From an uncultured Ignavibacteria bacterium (GTDB lineage Bacteria; Bacteroidota; Ignavibacteria; Tepidaquicellales; Tepidaquicellaceae), in contig CALMST010000384.1 of the NCBI GenBank assembly GCA_937872315.1, positions 1 through 39,413 on the forward strand: a DNA stretch of 39,413 bases, written 5' to 3'. Each line of letters opens with the position of its first letter. Within the stretch, counting starts at the first letter, position 1. The notes beneath the pieces were generated by a model. That model was not told where the DNA came from, ran no database searches, and saw only the letters and a list, made by a program, of their open reading frames with translations. This document shows, one piece after another, positions 26,881 through 35,244 of this stretch. The position numbers were made by a program, and so were the translations under genes.

Positions 26881-29670
26881 TTATATATCATATCCTATTG
26901 AAAAATAAAAAACTGTCGGACCGAAGATAAATGAATCTTCAGAAAGTCCCTTTTTGATTATAAAACTTTTTCCTGAAGAAAAACTGGCTTCACCAATAGG
27001 AGTATCAAATGCCGCTGTCAGACCTATTCCGTGCCGCAGATCTTTAAACCTTATGTCTTCTGTATTTACCCATATATTTCCAAGATCATATCTTACACTT
27101 AAATAGGTATCAAAAAATAATTTATACGGAAATAAATATCTGTATTCAAATGAAAGCTCTAAGATCTGTCTTCCTTTAAATTCATCATCCACCATTCCAA
27201 AAAAAGAATTCTGGCCTCCAAGGGTAAATTGTTCTGTCAATGGCGTTGTTTTATCACCGTAACCGAATATAAATCTGGGGCGGAAAGTCTGTGATTTAAA
27301 AGTAGGGAAATAAAAATCATAGTTCATAAAAAACTTAGTGTAACTAAGCACACCGGGTAAAGTATTTTTAGCAGTCTCATAATACACATTTATGTAAGTA
27401 CCTTTTGTCGGAAACGGAACTTTGTCCTCTGTATCAAATGTACCTCCGAATTTTAATTTGATCACTCTGAGATCTTCTGTCAGATTCTGACTGTTGGAAA
27501 TATTGTCGATCTGCTGATTCTCATAAAATATCTGTCCGTAAATGGTTCCGTATCTTTTAAACTGAGTGCCAAGTAAAAAACTAAGACCATATTTTATGTT
27601 GCTGTATTCTCCAACCTGAAAGACATTGTATTCATTCAATGTAGAGTCCACTATCTGGATGTATCTGTATATGTCCCTTAACTTATAGTAAAGATTAAAA
27701 TTAAATGTAAAAGGAAGACTGAAGAACTGATCAGACTGGACATCAAACTGAAATACCTGATTCAACGTACCGCCTGCGGCAAGTAATCCTGCTTCAATGC
27801 CTGTCCCGAATATATTTTCATCTCTCAGATCAAAAAGCAGCTGTAATCTTCTTTCATTGTCAATTTTCAGAGAAAATCTCAAAGCTTTTGAATTTTTTTC
27901 AACAAGATTAATATCAAGATCCGGAAGATATTTATTTTTACTGTAATCAAAATTGAAACTAACCTGCTGAAAAAGATTTGTACTTATTACATTTTTTATG
28001 CTTTCATCGGTATTTGTTTTCCGGAGAGGAATTTCATTGTTTAAAACCAGCTCTCTCATGATCACATTCTCATTTGTAACTTTATTTCCAGTCAGATCTA
28101 TTTTTTTGAATTTGCCTGAAGAGAATACGATTTCGAGTGTATTATTTGAATAATCAAAATAAAATTTTTCAACGTCAGTTAGTGAATAAGAATAATTCCT
28201 GAGTTTACCTAAAAGATCATCATAAAATTCATAACATTCACGCTGATCAACAGGCTTATTAACATTACTTTTACGAAAACCGGATATCATACTGTCTAGC
28301 ACGGAAGGTTGATTTTCAACAATCAGTAGTGAAATCACAGGATATTCTTCAAGTATATAATTTATCTCGGCTTCCATTCCTTTTCTTGAAATCACTGCAT
28401 ACACATTTTTGTATTTACCTGTTCTATACAGCATCTTCAGATTCTTTTCTATTGAAGTATACTTTTCAAAATTCTTATCAGTTAACAATTTAAGTGTATC
28501 AAAAGTCCTGTCGGTATATTTAACATTGTGGTTCTGCGAGTTTACTTTCACTTCAGGATTGGTAATAAAATTGTTTTTATATGAAGAAGCTGATTCATCA
28601 AGTGAATCAATTTTATTTTTTATCAATGCAATGTTTTTCATAGCTTCCTCTTCTCCTTTTTCTATGAGATAGTTCAGTTTCGTATAATCCAGGGATGAAT
28701 AATTCTTAATATCAGGTGTTATGATAATATCTGATTCCTTGAGTTGCAGATTATTTAATCTTGACATGGCAATTGATAAGATCTGATCAGCGGTGTTCAG
28801 TGGATCATCCAGTTCTTCATTTGATCTTAGGTTGCTTGTAGAGTTTACTACTATGGTGAGATCAGCGCCGAGATCTTTTGCTATGTCATTCGGGATATTT
28901 GCAGAAAGTCCGCCGTCAACAAGATTTTGTCCGTCAATTTTTATCGGAGTATAAAGAAGCGGAAAAGTGAGTGAGGCTTTTATTGATTCGGATAAATTGC
29001 CTTTACTTAATATTACACGCTTTCCATTGTCAAGATTAGTCGCTACCGCGCTGAAAGGGATCTTCAGATCGGAAAAATCATTTTTGGGATGATATCGCGA
29101 ATTTAAAATATAAGAGTTTATTTTCTCACTGAGATACAGTCCGTTAGAGAAAGAAGAGGGAAGTAGTATAGGTTTAATTCCATCCAGAGGTAAGACTAAC
29201 AGACTTCTGTCCTGAACTTTTCTCTGATCGGGATAAAGGGAAGTTCTTTGGTATTTGTTGGTCAGACTAAGCGCTTTTTCCCAGTTTAGTTTTTTCAGTA
29301 TGCCTTCCAGTTCATCCATCTTATAGCCGGATGAATACAAACCTCCTATAAGCGCTCCGATACTCGTACCGACAACCATGTCAATCCGGATTCCGTTTTT
29401 TTCCAGTACATTAATAACACCCATCTGCGCAAGTCCACGCGCACCTCCGCCGCTGAGTACAAGACCTACTTTTTTATGTGAATAATTCTTCGGAAATACA
29501 TTAAAACTATTGGTGTCCAATCCGGATTTACTGAACAGATCTAATCTTATCGTATCCTGAACTATGTTCTCAAGAGAATCAGAAGTGGCAAGGGAATAGG
29601 AATTAACATTCAGACAAAAAGTTAAAATTAGAAAAAAGATTATATTTCCGGTTCGTTTTTTTCTTTGCAT
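26881..29670 (-). CDS. patatin-like phospholipase with outer-membrane barrel (type Vd-like)
   Basis: A 929-residue protein with a signal peptide (about 1-29) and a patatin lipase domain. It shows the oxyanion loop LVLSGGGARGLAQMG near 68-82, the nucleophile GTSIGALIGG near 99-108 and the dyad Asp in VDGGLSANIP near 251. From about 370 come two POTRA-like stretches. A C-terminal BamA/Omp85-type barrel (about 590-929) follows, with TRF-style alternating strands and a final aromatic strand ending GYDI. Patatin plus POTRA plus barrel is the architecture of type Vd autotransporters such as PlpD, or of related surface lipases. Phospholipase A activity at the cell surface is likely but not shown. 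Confidence 0.9.
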   Translation of the reverse strand: MQRKKRTGNIIFFLILTFCLNVNSYSLATSDSLENIVQDTIRLDLFSKSGLDTNSFNVFPKNYSHKKVGLVLSGGGARGLAQMGVINVLEKNGIRIDMVVGTSIGALIGGLYSSGYKMDELEGILKKLNWEKALSLTNKYQRTSLYPDQRKVQDRSLLVLPLDGIKPILLPSSFSNGLYLSEKINSYILNSRYHPKNDFSDLKIPFSAVATNLDNGKRVILSKGNLSESIKASLTFPLLYTPIKIDGQNLVDGGLSANIPNDIAKDLGADLTIVVNSTSNLRSNEELDDPLNTADQILSIAMSRLNNLQLKESDIIITPDIKNYSSLDYTKLNYLIEKGEEEAMKNIALIKNKIDSLDESASSYKNNFITNPEVKVNSQNHNVKYTDRTFDTLKLLTDKNFEKYTSIEKNLKMLYRTGKYKNVYAVISRKGMEAEINYILEEYPVISLLIVENQPSVLDSMISGFRKSNVNKPVDQRECYEFYDDLLGKLRNYSYSLTDVEKFYFDYSNNTLEIVFSSGKFKKIDLTGNKVTNENVIMRELVLNNEIPLRKTNTDESIKNVISTNLFQQVSFNFDYSKNKYLPDLDINLVEKNSKALRFSLKIDNERRLQLLFDLRDENIFGTGIEAGLLAAGGTLNQVFQFDVQSDQFFSLPFTFNFNLYYKLRDIYRYIQIVDSTLNEYNVFQVGEYSNIKYGLSFLLGTQFKRYGTIYGQIFYENQQIDNISNSQNLTEDLRVIKLKFGGTFDTEDKVPFPTKGTYINVYYETAKNTLPGVLSYTKFFMNYDFYFPTFKSQTFRPRFIFGYGDKTTPLTEQFTLGGQNSFFGMVDDEFKGRQILELSFEYRYLFPYKLFFDTYLSVRYDLGNIWVNTEDIRFKDLRHGIGLTAAFDTPIGEASFSSGKSFIIKKGLSEDSFIFGPTVFYFSIGYDI

Positions 29671-29688
29671 TAAAAAATTTTAACTGAA

Positions 29689-31116
29689 TTAATAATCGCT
29701 TTCAGTTTTAAGGAATTTACGGTTTGCATAACCAATTAAATATACCAGTAAGCCTGCAACCAGTCCCGGATACATTGGTTCGAGAGAGAATGGATATACA
29801 GCGACTCCGTCAACTTTATTCATCATACCCAGAATAAAACTTATTAAAGATACAGAAAATGAAGTGATCATGGCTGCAAATATGTATTTAGAATGCACCT
29901 GTAGTTTGTCAAAATAACTGGTAATTACACTGATCAGCAAAGCGGGGATTATCATTGTGCCTACCGTATACCAAAGATCAACTACGGAAGGTATAAAATA
30001 AGCCAATACCAGAGCTATGAATCCGCTGACTGCCATTCCAATCTTACTGTATCTGTATTCATCGGTATCTTCATTTCTTAATTTTGAAACTATATCTTTC
30101 CCGAATGTAGTGGATGAAATAAATATGTATGAATGCAGGGATGACATTATTGTTGCAAGTAAACCTGTAATGAATATTCCTTTGGCAATCGGAGGTAAAA
30201 TACTCTGGGCTAACATAGGGATTGAATTTACCGGATCAATTTTATCATTTAGAAAAAATGCTTTCGAATATAATCCTGTCAGCGTTGTCATTATATCAAA
30301 AATGAACCAGAAAACCAGTGAAATCAGAATGCCTCTTTTGGGTGTTTTTTTACTTTTAACTGCATAGCACCTCTGATAAAAAACCGGGTCAATCAAAGCC
30401 CATGATCCAATAAAAAACCAGGTGATAAAATACTGCAGTGTTACGCTTCCGGGAAACTGCAGATACTCTTTTGGAAGCCTTGCGTTCAGATAATCAAATC
30501 CTCCGAGAGTATTTATACAAAACGGCAGAATAATTCCAAATCCGACGAACATAATTACAAACTCAAGCATATTTACTCTTACATCTGATCTGAATCCGCC
30601 TTTAATAAGATAAATAATGGAAACCAGCAGAGAAAAAAGCATTGCATACGCCAGCTTAATGGCAAAAACCCATTTTATTATTACTGCCATCATAAAAAGA
30701 TACGGCGCGGGGGTTGCTAAAAAGAAGATCAGTATTCCGCCTAATACACTTACTTTTTTCCCGTAAACTCTGTTCAGCTTATCCGGTATAGTATATAAAT
30801 GAGTTCTTCTGATTTTGTTGGCAAGAAAAAATGCAAATACGGTTATAAAAATATAATAAGGCAGAGCATAAAGTAACCAACCCGAAATACCGAATCTGAA
30901 TGTAAATTCCCCGATTCCAAGAATTCCGCCGTAAAAGCTGGCTACTATAGTTGCAATAAATGCAGGCAAGGTCAATGTCCTTCCTGCTATCAAATAATCT
31001 TTAACGGAATTACTGTCGCTTTTCGTTTTAAATCCTATGATCAGAACGCCAACAAAATATGCGGCGATAATCAGATAATCATTAATTGTTAAAGGTATTT
31101 TGGGGAGATCTGTCAT
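29689..31116 (-). CDS. sodium:solute symporter family transporter
   Basis: A 475-residue membrane protein with about 13 hydrophobic helices in the SSS (solute:sodium symporter) plan. The start LTINDYLIIAAYFVGVLIIGF, the DYLIAGRTLTLPAFIATIVASFYGG segment and GLLATIMSSLHSYIFISSTTFGKDI are typical of this family and carry the Na2-site region. The substrate is not readable from the sequence. Its ATG overlaps the stop codon of the thiamine diphosphokinase gene by four bases, so the two are translationally coupled. Uptake of thiamine or one of its precursors is therefore a reasonable guess. The patatin gene follows 18 bp downstream. Confidence 0.88.
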   Translation of the reverse strand: MTDLPKIPLTINDYLIIAAYFVGVLIIGFKTKSDSNSVKDYLIAGRTLTLPAFIATIVASFYGGILGIGEFTFRFGISGWLLYALPYYIFITVFAFFLANKIRRTHLYTIPDKLNRVYGKKVSVLGGILIFFLATPAPYLFMMAVIIKWVFAIKLAYAMLFSLLVSIIYLIKGGFRSDVRVNMLEFVIMFVGFGIILPFCINTLGGFDYLNARLPKEYLQFPGSVTLQYFITWFFIGSWALIDPVFYQRCYAVKSKKTPKRGILISLVFWFIFDIMTTLTGLYSKAFFLNDKIDPVNSIPMLAQSILPPIAKGIFITGLLATIMSSLHSYIFISSTTFGKDIVSKLRNEDTDEYRYSKIGMAVSGFIALVLAYFIPSVVDLWYTVGTMIIPALLISVITSYFDKLQVHSKYIFAAMITSFSVSLISFILGMMNKVDGVAVYPFSLEPMYPGLVAGLLVYLIGYANRKFLKTESDY

Positions 31117-31742
31117 TTTAAGAAATGCTTTTTAAATAATAATAAACAACCCGATTTAAATTCAACAGAAACACTTGAAGAAGTTGATTCATTTAATGCT
31201 CCTTCCCTGATCCCAAACTCGAGGTCTGTATCTTTAAGCCTGTATTTTAAACCTCTGGAGTTAACCTTTGAAGCTTTCGGCATTCCAAGTAAAGATACGG
31301 TTTCATTTTTTCGATAAGGGAAAATAATTTTTTTGTTTATGAAAAAAATTTCAAAGTCATCTGAAATTAACCTGATATTGAGTTTCTTATAATATCTTTT
31401 CAGAATACTGAAATTATTTAATGTATGATCGGATCTGTCACCTGAAACACCAAATACAATTATGTCATCTTTTCTCTCTTTTAAACAGAAAAGAAGACTT
31501 TTTTCAAAATCTGTTGTATCCTGATCCCTTACCTTTATGATCATGGATCTGTCTTTGAAAAAAGCTGAAGTTTTTCTAGAAATTGAATCAAGATCTCCGA
31601 TTATCAGATCAGGATCGATATTTTCATTTTTCAGATAATTTGCTCCTCCGTCTGCAGCTATGATATAATTACTCTTTTTTAAATAATTATTGATAACTTT
31701 CCGGGAAGGAGGATCACCGTTCAAAAATATTAAAGTATGCAT
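31113..31742 (-). CDS. thiN: thiamine diphosphokinase
   Basis: A 209-residue enzyme that transfers pyrophosphate from ATP to thiamine, giving the cofactor thiamine diphosphate. Diagnostic motifs are IIAADGGANYL near 31, DLIIGDLDSI near 59-68, DQDTTDFEKSL, and GVSGDRSDHTLNNF near 98-111, which together build the ATP and thiamine sites. The length fits the bacterial thiN type. The stop codon overlaps the start of the SSS symporter. I found no CUGAUGAG-type TPP riboswitch in the 170 bp upstream, so regulation by that route is not supported. A family member acting on a related pyrimidine is a remote alternative. Confidence 0.92.
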   Translation of the reverse strand: MHTLIFLNGDPPSRKVINNYLKKSNYIIAADGGANYLKNENIDPDLIIGDLDSISRKTSAFFKDRSMIIKVRDQDTTDFEKSLLFCLKERKDDIIVFGVSGDRSDHTLNNFSILKRYYKKLNIRLISDDFEIFFINKKIIFPYRKNETVSLLGMPKASKVNSRGLKYRLKDTDLEFGIREGALNESTSSSVSVEFKSGCLLLFKKHFLK

Positions 31743-31863
31743 TTTAACACCCGCAATATTGTTATTATAATTTAAAAATTATAGATAAATTTTACTGTTG
31801 TCTCATACTTCATGTTATTTTTATTTTTCACGAAACCCTTTTAAAATAATAAAGTAAATTGCA

Positions 31864-31894
31864 TTTAGATAATCACATAATAAATTTATCTTTG
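31864..31894 (+). promoter_or_regulatory. Bacteroidota-type promoter before BatA/vWA gene
   Basis: TATCTTTG at 31887-31894 matches the TAnnTTTG -7 consensus exactly. TTTA at 31864-31867 stands in for the -33 TTTG with exactly 19 bp between. The ATG at 31914 would leave a short leader. Confidence 0.45.
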
Positions 31895-31913
31895 ACCTCT
31901 AACTAATTCATAA

Positions 31914-34082
31914 ATGACATTTTTAAATCCGGGTTTATTATTAGGCTTATTTGCAATTGCCATTCCCATACTTATCCATCTCTTAAATTTAAGAAAGATA
32001 CGAAAAGTGGATTTCAGTACCCTCATGTTTCTGAAGGAGATTCAGAAATCAAAAATGAGAAGGATCAAGCTCAAACAACTTCTGCTTCTTCTCCTGAGAA
32101 TACTTGCAATTGTTTTCTTGGTACTTAGTTTCTCTGATCCCGTCTATGATGGTGTTTCAGGTAACAGAGATAATGGAAATGTTACCGCGGTAATTGTTAT
32201 AGATGATTCATACAGCATGACTGCGCGGGATGATAAAGGGCAGTATCTTGATCAGGCAAAAGATGCAGTTAATAAAATTCTTGAATCCCATAATGAGTCC
32301 GATAAGATCTATTTTATAAAGTCTTCCGATCCGGATAAGAAGTATATTGATCAGAAATATATATTTGACAATTTCAGAGAATTAAAAGACTCGCTTGAAA
32401 AGGTAAATTCTTCCTTAAAAAAAGCTGATATCCCGCAGATAATGAATTTTGCATCGGAGATCTTTGAAAATTCAGGTGATAAGAATAAAGAACTTTATCT
32501 TATCTCTGATTTTCAAAAAAATAATTTTGATAATTCAGATCAGATGTTTTTTGAGAACATGTCGGATTTTCCCGTTAATGTTTTTCTTGTAAAGACCGGA
32601 AGCCGTATTCCGAATAATCTTTCTCTGGACAGTTTCAGCATAGAAACAAAGATACTTGAGAAAGATAAAGATACCAGGGTAAAGATCTTCCTTAATAATC
32701 ATTCCAAATACAATGTAAGAAACAAAACCGTTAACCTCTATATAGATAATGTATTGGTCAGCGAAAAGGCGGCAGATGCCGTCTCCTTTGAGAAAAAGGA
32801 AATGGAGTTTAATTTTAAACCGGAAAGATCAGGATTTCTGAGAGGAATGATAGAACTTGTTCAAAGTGAATTCGGAGATGATGAGCTTTCACAGGACAAT
32901 AAGTATTATTTCACACTCTACATTCCCGGAAAATTTAATATTGGAATTCTGGAAGATCCTTCACGCGATCAGAAATATATTGAGCTCGCCATCAGGTCAG
33001 CATCTCAGATCCTGTCGGATTCTATTAACAGGAACAGTGAACTTTTTGAAATCAATTTGTTCGGTTCGATCAGTAATGGTATTTTCGGAAATGATATAAT
33101 TTTCATTTCAGGAAAAAACAATTTTACAGATAATGAAGCAGTTCTGCTGAATGATTATATAACCAGAGGAGGCGGAGTTTTCATGTTCCCCGGAAGTAAT
33201 GCCGATATAAACAATTATAACAATGTACTTTTCAGTAAAATTAATTCTGTAAAGTTTGGAAAATTAAACAGTGATGAAAATATAAACAGTAATCTTAAAT
33301 TTGAAAGAATAAATTTTGAGAATCCTCTGTTATCTGAAGTATTTTCTAATAAAGGTCTTAATGAAACATCTGACAGATTCAATGTCGAATCTCCCGTTGT
33401 AAGATCATATTATGAACTTATCGGAAATCAGAATTCAAATGCTGTGATCACATTTTCAAATGACCGTCCTTTTCTGATTGAGTCAGATATATCCGCCGGT
33501 AAGATCATTATATCATCTTTGCCCCTGTCTCCGCAATTCTCTGACCTGACAGCAAAAAGCATATTTCTTCCGCTTATCATAAGAAGTATTTATTATCTTA
33601 GTAATAATTTTTCTTATCAGACTGAATATATCGCGGGGAGATCAAATTTACTTACTCTGAATAAACCTGTACAGGTCACTGGAATTATCACACCGGCTGA
33701 AAACAGATTTGATTTTAAAAATCAATCCGCCCTTTTATCTGAAGAAAAAGTAAAAGGTAATTATTTCTTTTTACCTTATCTGGAAGAAACTAAAGAGGCT
33801 GGAATATATGAACTTGCCGATTCTTCCGAAAATAAATATTTATTTGCTCTGAATGGAGATCCAGAAGAAAGTAATCCGGATGTTTATAATGAAGATGAGA
33901 TACTTGAATATTTTAAAAGTCCGGGAATTAATACGGTAAGATTCATTGATGATAATGCAGGCATTACTTCGGAAATTGAAACTGCTGAAACCGGTCTTTC
34001 ATTATGGAAATATTTCCTGCTGGGCGCTGTACTATTTATTCTTGGTGAAATGTTTCTTTCAAAAAGGATAGAAAACAGCTGA
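31914..34082 (+). CDS. BatA-domain vWA membrane protein
   Basis: A 722-residue inner-membrane protein. The N-terminal BatA domain is clear: LNPGLLLGLFAIAIPILIHL, the basic LRKIRKVDFSTLMFLK, then a second helix LLLLLLRILAIVFLVLSF. A von Willebrand factor A domain follows, with MIDAS residues Asp97, Ser99 and Ser101 in IDDSYSM. The central part is a long extracellular region including an SGKNNFTDNEAVLLNDYITRG segment like the DUF4159/GATase-fold part of such proteins. A closing helix is at about 698-717 (LWKYFLLGAVLFILGEMF). Family members usually sit with MoxR and DUF58 genes, absent here. Its role is probably envelope or aerotolerance-like maintenance. Confidence 0.86.
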   Translation: MTFLNPGLLLGLFAIAIPILIHLLNLRKIRKVDFSTLMFLKEIQKSKMRRIKLKQLLLLLLRILAIVFLVLSFSDPVYDGVSGNRDNGNVTAVIVIDDSYSMTARDDKGQYLDQAKDAVNKILESHNESDKIYFIKSSDPDKKYIDQKYIFDNFRELKDSLEKVNSSLKKADIPQIMNFASEIFENSGDKNKELYLISDFQKNNFDNSDQMFFENMSDFPVNVFLVKTGSRIPNNLSLDSFSIETKILEKDKDTRVKIFLNNHSKYNVRNKTVNLYIDNVLVSEKAADAVSFEKKEMEFNFKPERSGFLRGMIELVQSEFGDDELSQDNKYYFTLYIPGKFNIGILEDPSRDQKYIELAIRSASQILSDSINRNSELFEINLFGSISNGIFGNDIIFISGKNNFTDNEAVLLNDYITRGGGVFMFPGSNADINNYNNVLFSKINSVKFGKLNSDENINSNLKFERINFENPLLSEVFSNKGLNETSDRFNVESPVVRSYYELIGNQNSNAVITFSNDRPFLIESDISAGKIIISSLPLSPQFSDLTAKSIFLPLIIRSIYYLSNNFSYQTEYIAGRSNLLTLNKPVQVTGIITPAENRFDFKNQSALLSEEKVKGNYFFLPYLEETKEAGIYELADSSENKYLFALNGDPEESNPDVYNEDEILEYFKSPGINTVRFIDDNAGITSEIETAETGLSLWKYFLLGAVLFILGEMFLSKRIENS

Positions 34083-34163
34083 CAGATTAACTGCAGATTT
34101 TATAAAATAAATATATCAGAAATTATCTCTTATCTTATTAACATTGCCCAATACAAACAACTG

Positions 34164-34204
34164 ACCGGTTAAGATAATTAACAAAATTAACATCATTAAC
34201 CGGT
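34164..34204. repeat. 9-bp inverted repeat with ATTAAC triplets in its loop
   Basis: ACCGGTTAA (34164-34172) and TTAACCGGT (34196-34204) flank three 9-bp AATTAACAT-like units (34176-34202). It lies between the convergent stops of the vWA and nucleotidyltransferase genes, so a bidirectional terminator is possible, although no T tract follows. Confidence 0.5.
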
Positions 34205-34209
34205 TATCA

Positions 34210-35220
34210 TCATATTTCCGAATAATTCCCAATACTTAATTTCAAAGCATTTCTTTTAACATTTGCGCCTTCTCCAATGATGGATTCAGTAAGTGTGATG
34301 TTTTCTATTGAAGAATATTTATCCATTATGCTATCCTGCACAATGCTGTTTTTAATTATGCAGTTATCGTTTATAGTGGCAAATGGACCTATGATACTAT
34401 TCTCGATCACAACATTCTTACCGATATATACCGGTTCTATTATTTTTGAATTGTTATATTTTGCGGAAAGTGAATTTTTAACGGATGCTTTTTTTGATCT
34501 TTTCTGTAGAAGATATCTGTTCGTTTCAAGTAAAGTTTCGGGTTTACCGCAGTCAAGCCATCCTTCAACATTAAAAGTTGTCATCTTCTCGTTATTGTTG
34601 ATCATGTTTTCCAAAGCATCTGTAAGCTGAAATTCTCCCTTTACTGTGATGTTGTTTTTCATCACATATTCAAGAGACTCAAAAAGTTTTCCTGAATTCT
34701 TTAAATAATATAAACCTACAATAGCCTCATTTGAAGGGGAGACATCTGCGTTAGCGGGCTTTTCCACAAATCTTGTTATTAAATTCTTATCATCTTTTTC
34801 CACGACTCCAAACCTTCTGGGATCATCCACAACTTTTACACCTATTACAGAGTTGCTGTTATGTATCATTTTTTTCAGATCAACATCAAACAAAGTATCA
34901 CCAAGTATTATGAGCGTTTCATCATTCTTATTTTTAAAGACACTTTTGGCGCAGTATACTGCGTGTCCGAGACCTTTTGCCTCCGCCTGTTCGACATAGT
35001 CAAAATTAAAATCAAAAGTATTATCCAGATATTCCTTTATCTTATCTCCAAGAAATCCGGTAACCAGTATGATCGAACTTGCAATTTTATCCTTAATAAG
35101 CTGGTCAATAATGTAGTGTATCATGGGCTTTCCGCCGACATTAAGAAGCACTTTGGGGTTATGTAAAGTATGTGGTCTGAGTCTGGTGCCAAATCCCGCT
35201 ACGGGTATTATTACTTTCAT
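34210..35220 (-). CDS. sugar-phosphate nucleotidyltransferase with left-handed helix
   Basis: A 336-residue enzyme that activates a sugar-1-phosphate to an NDP-sugar. The nucleotide-binding GxGTRLRP motif is seen in IIPVAGFGTRLRPHTLHNPKVLLNVGGKP, the metal site in LGDTLFDVD, and the substrate loop in RFVEKPANAD. The C-terminal part carries a left-handed beta-helix of hexapeptides (SIIGPFATINDNCIIKNSIV and after). Long RmlA-type glucose-1-phosphate thymidylyltransferases and UDP-sugar pyrophosphorylases look like this, and the nucleotide preference cannot be told. It starts 24 bp after alaS on the same strand, so the pair is co-transcribed. Confidence 0.86.
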   Translation of the reverse strand: MKVIIPVAGFGTRLRPHTLHNPKVLLNVGGKPMIHYIIDQLIKDKIASSIILVTGFLGDKIKEYLDNTFDFNFDYVEQAEAKGLGHAVYCAKSVFKNKNDETLIILGDTLFDVDLKKMIHNSNSVIGVKVVDDPRRFGVVEKDDKNLITRFVEKPANADVSPSNEAIVGLYYLKNSGKLFESLEYVMKNNITVKGEFQLTDALENMINNNEKMTTFNVEGWLDCGKPETLLETNRYLLQKRSKKASVKNSLSAKYNNSKIIEPVYIGKNVVIENSIIGPFATINDNCIIKNSIVQDSIMDKYSSIENITLTESIIGEGANVKRNALKLSIGNYSEI

Positions 35221-35244
35221 TTGATTTTTATTTTTAACAATTAA

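Noticed and set aside
31743-31913. TPP riboswitch before thiamine diphosphokinase
   Set aside because: No CUGAUGAG or matching second-helix motif on the minus strand, and the gap is short.
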